10,084 bases of DNA from Candidatus Aminicenantota bacterium (GTDB lineage Bacteria > Acidobacteriota > Aminicenantia > UBA2199), in the NCBI GenBank assembly GCA_026393775.1, contig JAPKZM010000120.1, positions 1-10,084 of the forward strand. The letters are read 5' to 3'. This document shows, in pieces, positions 5,600-10,084 of the stretch (its first letter is position 1; each line of letters opens with the position of its first letter). The notes under the pieces were generated by a model. It ran no database searches and was not told the origin of the DNA. It saw only the letters and a program-made list of their open reading frames with translations. The translations under genes were made by a program, and so were the position numbers.

Positions 5600-8364
5600 T
5601 CAAAAAGTATCCCTGGCATTTCGTCTTTGCCGTATTCATCCTGATCAGCCTGACCAATATCTTTCAAAAGCTCAAGTGGAGTTCCACTTCCGACAATATC
5701 GTCTGGGAGAACTCGGAAAAAGGATTGGTCTGCGTCTCCGCCGCAGCGAACAGCCCGGTCAAACCGGGCGATATCCTGCTGGCCGTCAATAAATACACCA
5801 TCAACAACAAAATCGATTTGCTGCGCTCGCTGGAACAAAAAAATTACTGCCGCTACGAGATCGAAAGCGAGGGTATCCTGAAAAACGTCGGTATCGATAT
5901 CCATCCCGTTTTCACCCCGTTTTCCTACTACATTCTGGTTTTTGTCGGCATTCTTTGCATCCTGCTGACCTTGGGCATACTCAATGTCCACATCAAACAG
6001 GTGACGCTTTTTCCGCCGCCGCAGCTATTTTTCACGCTCAGCCTGACCCTGTCAGGGTTCCTGATATTTTCTCCCAGCGGCGACTACGGGATCAGCGATT
6101 TTTTTTTCCTGATCCTCGATAAGCTCTGTTATTTCACCTTCCCGGCCGTTCTGCTCCACTACGCGCTGCAGTACCCGACCCGGAATAAGATCTTTAAAAA
6201 ATTCAGTTCCCGCTTTCGTTTCGTGATCATCTACCTCCCGCCGCTAAGCATCCTGCTTTTGAATTTTTACTACGTCCTGCAAAATGTCTTTCCCCCCGAC
6301 CCGGAAATCCTGACGACGGTCATCAACCATTTCCGCGGCATTTCCCAGAAGTATTTCGCCCTGTACCTGCTCCTGGCCTGGGGGGCGATGATCACCTCCT
6401 CGTTGAACCTGATCGTCAAGAAAAGGCAGAAACGCTACCTGTTCCCGCTGATCGGCATATCGCTGAGCTTCATCTCCCTGCTGCTGCTCACTTTTTTACC
6501 GCAGCAGTCCCCATTCCAGATCGCTCCGATCACATACCTGAGCATGATTTTTCTGCCATTCCTGCCCTTGAGCCTGGTCTACTTTTTGACCCAAAGACGA
6601 GTAACCGACATTGAAAATATCATCAAGAAGACCCTCTCCATATCTTCGCTGTTTATTTTCATCTTCGGCGTATACCTTTTCCTGGGCTTGAACATCGAGC
6701 AGAACAAGCTGCTGGGGATCTTCTGGTCCATTGCCGCCATCCTGATGGCCGGGCTTCTGTTCAAACCTCTGGAAAGCACTATTCAAAAATTTTTCGAAAA
6801 ACTTTTTTACCGGGAAACATTCAACTTCAAGCGCAAGTTGAAGGAGCTTGAATCCTCGATCAGCACCCAAAGAGACCTGGGATCCCTGTCGGTCAGTTTC
6901 CTGGAGATCATCACCCGCGGCTTTCAGCTGCAGAATTGCGCCCTGCTGATCCACTTCAAGAACAACATGTTTTATTCACTGCCCGGACGAACGCGCCTTT
7001 TGTTGACCCGTCCTTTCCGTGACGCCGTGAACAACCAGGAAAGCGTCGTTTTTCTTTCCGAGCAGGAATTCCGGACCAAATTCCCGCACGACCAGGCGGC
7101 GCTGCAGCAGAACAAGTTCTTCCAGTTCCTGCCATTGAAGATCAGCGACAGGCTGATCGGCATCGTGGCCATGGGCAGAAAAACCAACGGCACCTACCTG
7201 ACCGTCGAGGACCTGGAACTGATGTCCAGCATCTCCGCCCCCTTGGCCCTGTCGCTGGAGAACGCTTTTTTGTATAACCGCCTGGAAACCCAGCTGACCG
7301 AATTGAACCTGTTGAAGGAATTCAACGAGAACATCATTGAAAACATCAACCTCGGCATCATGGTCGTCTCGCGACTGAACCAGGTGCAGACATGGAATTC
7401 ATTCATGGAAGACCGCCTGGGGATCAAGAGGCAAAAAGCCCTCCATAAAAGAGCTGCCAAGGTCCTGGGCGAAGAGCTGTGGAAACAGATTTACACCGGA
7501 TGGAGCGGGACCCACACCCTGCGCAATATCAAGGTAACCGCCCAGGGTGGCGATTCCATTTACGATGTGTACATCTCTCCGTTGAAGAACGAGAGCGGCC
7601 ACATCGCAGGCCGGATATTCGTCTTCGAGGATGTCACCGAGAAGATCAATATCCAGAACCAGTTGATCACGTCGGAAAAAATGGCTTCCGTGGGCGTGCT
7701 GGCGGCGGGCATCGCCCACGAGATCAACACCCCCTTGACCGGTATTTCCTCCTACTGCCAATTCCTGCTCGACAATCCCGCCGACAAGGACAACCACGAG
7801 CTGATCACGAAAATGAACGACCAGGTCCTGCGGGCCAACAAGATCATCCGTACCTTGCTGGACTTCTCGCGCCAGAAAGGCCAGCAGCCGCTGCCCGTCA
7901 ATCTGAACAAGGTGATCGAGGAAAGCCTGGCCTTGGTCGAGCACAAAATGAAAAAGAAAAACATAGCCTTCAAAAAAGAATATCATTTTCAAAATAGTTT
8001 TGTCGGCTTTTCGACCCGTTTGCAGCAGTTGTTCATCAACCTCTTCATCAACTCCATCGATGCCATTGACGCGACGAACGGCCAGGGCCTGATATCGATT
8101 CAGGGCAAAGAAACCAGCGAGGGGACCACGATCTGGTTCAAGGACAACGGCCGCGGTATCAAGGAAAAATTGCTGGAAAAGATATTCGACCCGTTCTTCA
8201 CCACCAAGGATATCGGCCAGGGCACCGGTTTGGGTCTTGCCATTGTCTACAGCATCGTCAAGGAACACTATGGGAATATCGAAGCCCGCAGCCAGGTCGA
8301 CCGGGGCACCACCTTCGTCATCACCTTTCCCCTGCCGAGTCCCTTAAGGAGCATGAGCCTATGA
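5596..8364 (+). CDS. Multidomain membrane sensor histidine kinase (PDZ-like, 10 TM, GAF, PAS, HisKA, HATPase)
   Basis: A 922-residue hybrid-free sensor kinase. The order I read is: membrane helix 1 (about 7-23); periplasmic loop 24-109 with a PDZ-like core (GLVCVSAAANSPVKPGDILL and following); nine more predicted membrane helices between about 110 and 390, with basic loops (RNKIFKKF, KKRQKR, TQRR) on the cytoplasmic side; a GAF-like domain about 415-560; a PAS-like domain about 575-682; HisKA with the phospho-acceptor H708 in AAGIAHEINTPLTG; and HATPase with N-box N815/N819, G1 DNGRG (850-854), F-box DPFFTT (865-870) and G2 GTGLGLA (877-883). All kinase residues are intact, and there is no receiver domain. 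It should autophosphorylate on H708 and pass phosphate to the adjacent activator, whose start overlaps its stop by 4 bases. No Shine-Dalgarno precedes its ATG, so translation probably depends on coupling to the small secreted protein upstream. The signal is unknown. Confidence 0.93.
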   Translation: MIKKYPWHFVFAVFILISLTNIFQKLKWSSTSDNIVWENSEKGLVCVSAAANSPVKPGDILLAVNKYTINNKIDLLRSLEQKNYCRYEIESEGILKNVGIDIHPVFTPFSYYILVFVGILCILLTLGILNVHIKQVTLFPPPQLFFTLSLTLSGFLIFSPSGDYGISDFFFLILDKLCYFTFPAVLLHYALQYPTRNKIFKKFSSRFRFVIIYLPPLSILLLNFYYVLQNVFPPDPEILTTVINHFRGISQKYFALYLLLAWGAMITSSLNLIVKKRQKRYLFPLIGISLSFISLLLLTFLPQQSPFQIAPITYLSMIFLPFLPLSLVYFLTQRRVTDIENIIKKTLSISSLFIFIFGVYLFLGLNIEQNKLLGIFWSIAAILMAGLLFKPLESTIQKFFEKLFYRETFNFKRKLKELESSISTQRDLGSLSVSFLEIITRGFQLQNCALLIHFKNNMFYSLPGRTRLLLTRPFRDAVNNQESVVFLSEQEFRTKFPHDQAALQQNKFFQFLPLKISDRLIGIVAMGRKTNGTYLTVEDLELMSSISAPLALSLENAFLYNRLETQLTELNLLKEFNENIIENINLGIMVVSRLNQVQTWNSFMEDRLGIKRQKALHKRAAKVLGEELWKQIYTGWSGTHTLRNIKVTAQGGDSIYDVYISPLKNESGHIAGRIFVFEDVTEKINIQNQLITSEKMASVGVLAAGIAHEINTPLTGISSYCQFLLDNPADKDNHELITKMNDQVLRANKIIRTLLDFSRQKGQQPLPVNLNKVIEESLALVEHKMKKKNIAFKKEYHFQNSFVGFSTRLQQLFINLFINSIDAIDATNGQGLISIQGKETSEGTTIWFKDNGRGIKEKLLEKIFDPFFTTKDIGQGTGLGLAIVYSIVKEHYGNIEARSQVDRGTTFVITFPLPSPLRSMSL

Positions 8365-9716
8365 AAAGGAAAACCATCCATCTGGTCGACGACGAGAGCA
8401 TCATCCACGATATTTTTAAAAAAATATTCACCGAAACGGAATACGAATTGCGCATTTCCGAGAACAAGTCCCAGGCCAAGACCAACCATAGCGCGGGCGT
8501 GGACGTGGTCATCATGGACCAGATGATCCCAGGCAGCTCGGGATTGGAGATATTCAAGGAATTGAAAAAAGACGACCCCGGGATCCAGGCTATCTTTTTG
8601 ACCGCCTTCGGAACCATCGAGGCGGCGATCGAGGCCATCAAGCACGGCGCGGTGGACTATCTGCAAAAACCGTTCAACAACATCGAGCTGAAGCACAAGG
8701 TGGACCGCGTCATCAAGGAAAAGAAGCTGAACCAGGAAAATATCCAGCTGAAAAAAACGCTCGGCGACCGGTTTTCCTTCGACAACATCATCGGCCGCAG
8801 CCCGCTCCTGAAAAAAACGCTCGGCATCGTCGAAAGCGTGGCCGATTCCAATTCCACCGTCTTGATCACCGGGGAAAGCGGAACGGGCAAAGAGTTGATC
8901 GCCAAAGCCATCCACACCAACTCCAACCGCAAAAACATGCCCTTTTCGCCGTTCAATTCGAGCAACATCCCGGCTACTTTGTTTGAAAGCCTGCTCTTCG
9001 GATACAAAAAAGGTGCCTATACCGGAGCGAATAGCGACAAAAAAGGGATCTTCGAAGAGGCGGACGGCGGCACTATTTTTTTCGACGAGATTGCCAACCT
9101 GACCCCGGAAACCCAGGCCAAGATCCTGCGCGTCCTCCAGGAGAAGGAGATCCAGCCCCTGGGCGGCAACCAGATAAAAAAAGTGGACGTGCGCATCCTG
9201 GCCGCCACCAATATCGATCTGATGAGCAAGGTGAAAAGCGGGGAATTCCGCGAGGACCTATATTACCGGTTGAATATCATCGACATCCACCTGCCGCCCC
9301 TGCGTGAACGCAAAGAAGATATCCCCATCTTGGCCGACTCCTTCCTGAAAAGGTTCTGCCGCGAAAACAAGAAGACCATCAAGGGCATGAATGAGAAATT
9401 TTTAAAGCTGCTGATGGAATACAATTGGCCCGGCAATATCCGCGAGCTGCAAAACACGATGCTGCGGGCCGTTCTGCTCGTCAACAGCGACACGCTGACT
9501 CCGGATGTTCTGCCGCAGGAGATCAGCGGCTACAAGAATCGGCAGCAGCGCCTAGAAAAGGGCGGCTTCAACGCCCGGGTGGACGCCTTTAAACGGCAGG
9601 TGATCATCGAGACCCTCGAAGAGAACAGTTGGATCCAGAAGAAAGCCGCCGAAGAATTGCAATTAAAACCATCCACCCTTTACGAACTGATCAAGAGACT
9701 GGGGATACAAAAATGA
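8361..9716 (+). CDS. NtrC-family sigma-54-dependent response regulator
   Basis: A 451-residue activator with the standard three domains. Receiver (1-120): acidic pocket D10/D11, phospho-acceptor D53 in VVIMDQMIPG, T81 and K103. AAA+ domain (about 142-375): Walker A GESGTGKE (171-178), sigma-54 contact loop GAYTGA (218-223), Walker B FFDE (D242/E243), sensor I AATN (281-284), arginine-finger region FREDLYYRL, and sensor II WPGNIREL with R361. A Fis-type helix-turn-helix occupies about 424-447 (KKAAEELQLKPSTLYELIKRLG). The contact loop has Tyr where most members have Phe (GAFTGA); Tyr is a known tolerated variant. AAGGAG at 8346-8351 lies 9 bases before the ATG, which also overlaps the kinase stop by 4 bases. 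It is the obvious partner of that kinase; when phosphorylated it should activate sigma-54 promoters, none of which is visible in this window. Confidence 0.97.
   Translation: MKRKTIHLVDDESIIHDIFKKIFTETEYELRISENKSQAKTNHSAGVDVVIMDQMIPGSSGLEIFKELKKDDPGIQAIFLTAFGTIEAAIEAIKHGAVDYLQKPFNNIELKHKVDRVIKEKKLNQENIQLKKTLGDRFSFDNIIGRSPLLKKTLGIVESVADSNSTVLITGESGTGKELIAKAIHTNSNRKNMPFSPFNSSNIPATLFESLLFGYKKGAYTGANSDKKGIFEEADGGTIFFDEIANLTPETQAKILRVLQEKEIQPLGGNQIKKVDVRILAATNIDLMSKVKSGEFREDLYYRLNIIDIHLPPLRERKEDIPILADSFLKRFCRENKKTIKGMNEKFLKLLMEYNWPGNIRELQNTMLRAVLLVNSDTLTPDVLPQEISGYKNRQQRLEKGGFNARVDAFKRQVIIETLEENSWIQKKAAEELQLKPSTLYELIKRLGIQK
8748..8825 (+). repeat. In-frame 18-bp direct repeat with A7 runs inside the activator gene
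   Basis: The 18 bases CTGAAAAAAACGCTCGGC occur at 8748-8765 and again at 8808-8825, exactly 60 bases apart and in the same frame, each encoding L-K-K-T-L-G (residues 130-135 and 150-155). The repeat spans the linker between receiver and AAA+ domain. It may be chance in a K/L-rich linker or a small local duplication; recombination between copies would delete 20 codons without shifting frame. Confidence 0.6.
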
Positions 9717-10084
9717 AAGAGATGAAGCTGCAAAGATTCCTGCAAGATTGCGGCCTGGCCAGCCGCCGCGACATCCGCCAGTGGATTCACGAAAGAAAAT
9801 TCAAGGTCAATCACCGCGCCGTGACCGATCCCAACTTCATGATCCGGGTTCCGGGCGACCAGATTCATCTCGGCAACAAAATGCTGAAGCTCAAGCCGCA
9901 GCCCAGGAGTTATTTCATCTTCAACAAGCCGGTGGGCATCGTCTCCACCCTGTCCGATCCGCAGGGGCGCTCCACCATCCGCACGTTCATCGGCCGCATC
10001 CGCGAGCGGGTCTACCCGGTCGGCCGGCTCGACTACAATTCCGACGGCCTCATCCTGCTGACCAACGACGGCGATTTGGCCAAT
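9713..10084 (+). CDS. RsuA/RluB-type rRNA pseudouridine synthase, 3' end off the right edge
   Basis: The frame opens with the ATG at 9713, overlapping the activator's stop by 4 bases, and stays open for 124 codons to the edge. Residues 5-50 form an S4 RNA-binding domain (LQRFLQDCGLASRRDIRQWI and the following KVN/GDQI elements). Residues 66-75 read YFIFNKPVGI, typical of the catalytic domain's first strand. The catalytic motif is GRLDYNSDGLILLTNDGDLA with the catalytic Asp at D107. S4 plus this motif places it in the RsuA/RluB/RluE/RluF group, which isomerises uridine to pseudouridine in 16S or 23S rRNA; the small S4 at the N-terminus and the NKPVG form favour RluB or RsuA, but the two cannot be separated without the C-terminus. 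Met4 (9722) is an alternative start. Its place at the end of a two-component operon is unusual and may only reflect compact gene packing. Confidence 0.93.
   Translation, partial: MKEMKLQRFLQDCGLASRRDIRQWIHERKFKVNHRAVTDPNFMIRVPGDQIHLGNKMLKLKPQPRSYFIFNKPVGIVSTLSDPQGRSTIRTFIGRIRERVYPVGRLDYNSDGLILLTNDGDLAN

Noticed and set aside
7399..8268. Minus-strand open frame (289 codons) opposite the histidine kinase catalytic core
   Set aside because: The plus strand encodes intact HisKA and HATPase motifs here; the antisense product has no recognisable features.

Overview
The window looks like a chromosomal segment from a GC-moderate bacterium with a Gram-negative-style envelope: a sigma-54 activator, a PilZ protein, a secreted small protein and a periplasmic PDZ-like domain are all present. 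Gene style and content would fit an Acidobacteriota/Candidatus Aminicenantes-type lineage, but that is a guess from sequence feel and no marker here fixes it. Coding density is high. No tRNA, rRNA, CRISPR array, transposase or integrase is visible, and no gene-free stretch exceeds 190 bases.

Left half (1-3806), all on the minus strand. In transcription order it holds a membrane-anchored alkaline-phosphatase-superfamily hydrolase (1698-3806), a PilZ c-di-GMP-binding protein with its own promoter (1281-1646), a HEPN/MNT toxin-antitoxin pair with the MntA-like nucleotidyltransferase first and the HepT-like RNase second (910-1224 and 579-917, overlapping by 8 bases), and an unrecognised AT-rich gene with one N-terminal membrane segment that runs off the left edge (1-527). 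The AT-rich gene and the toxin-antitoxin pair look like accessory DNA beside a housekeeping region.

Centre (3807-5202). A 190-bp divergent intergenic region carries a good sigma-70 promoter and a near-perfect direct repeat, then a complete acetate kinase gene (ackA) on the plus strand. No phosphotransacetylase gene is adjacent.

Right half (5203-10084), all on the plus strand. After a 112-bp gap with tandem hairpins comes a tightly coupled operon of four genes in which every junction is a 4-base ATGA overlap. The genes are a 94-residue secreted small protein, a 922-residue histidine kinase (PDZ-like, 10 predicted membrane segments, GAF, PAS, HisKA, HATPase), an NtrC-type sigma-54 activator, and a RsuA/RluB-type rRNA pseudouridine synthase cut by the right edge. 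The secreted protein and the kinase's periplasmic PDZ-like domain suggest a ligand/co-sensor pair signalling to the activator; this is inference.

Two promoters (for mntA and for the kinase operon) share the form TTGCCA, 17 bp, TACAAT or TATAAT. Both place the predicted transcription start on, or one base before, the A of an ATG that lacks a Shine-Dalgarno sequence, which suggests leaderless mRNAs. The mntA promoter also has a perfect 6-bp inverted repeat between its -35 and -10 boxes, a candidate autoregulatory operator.
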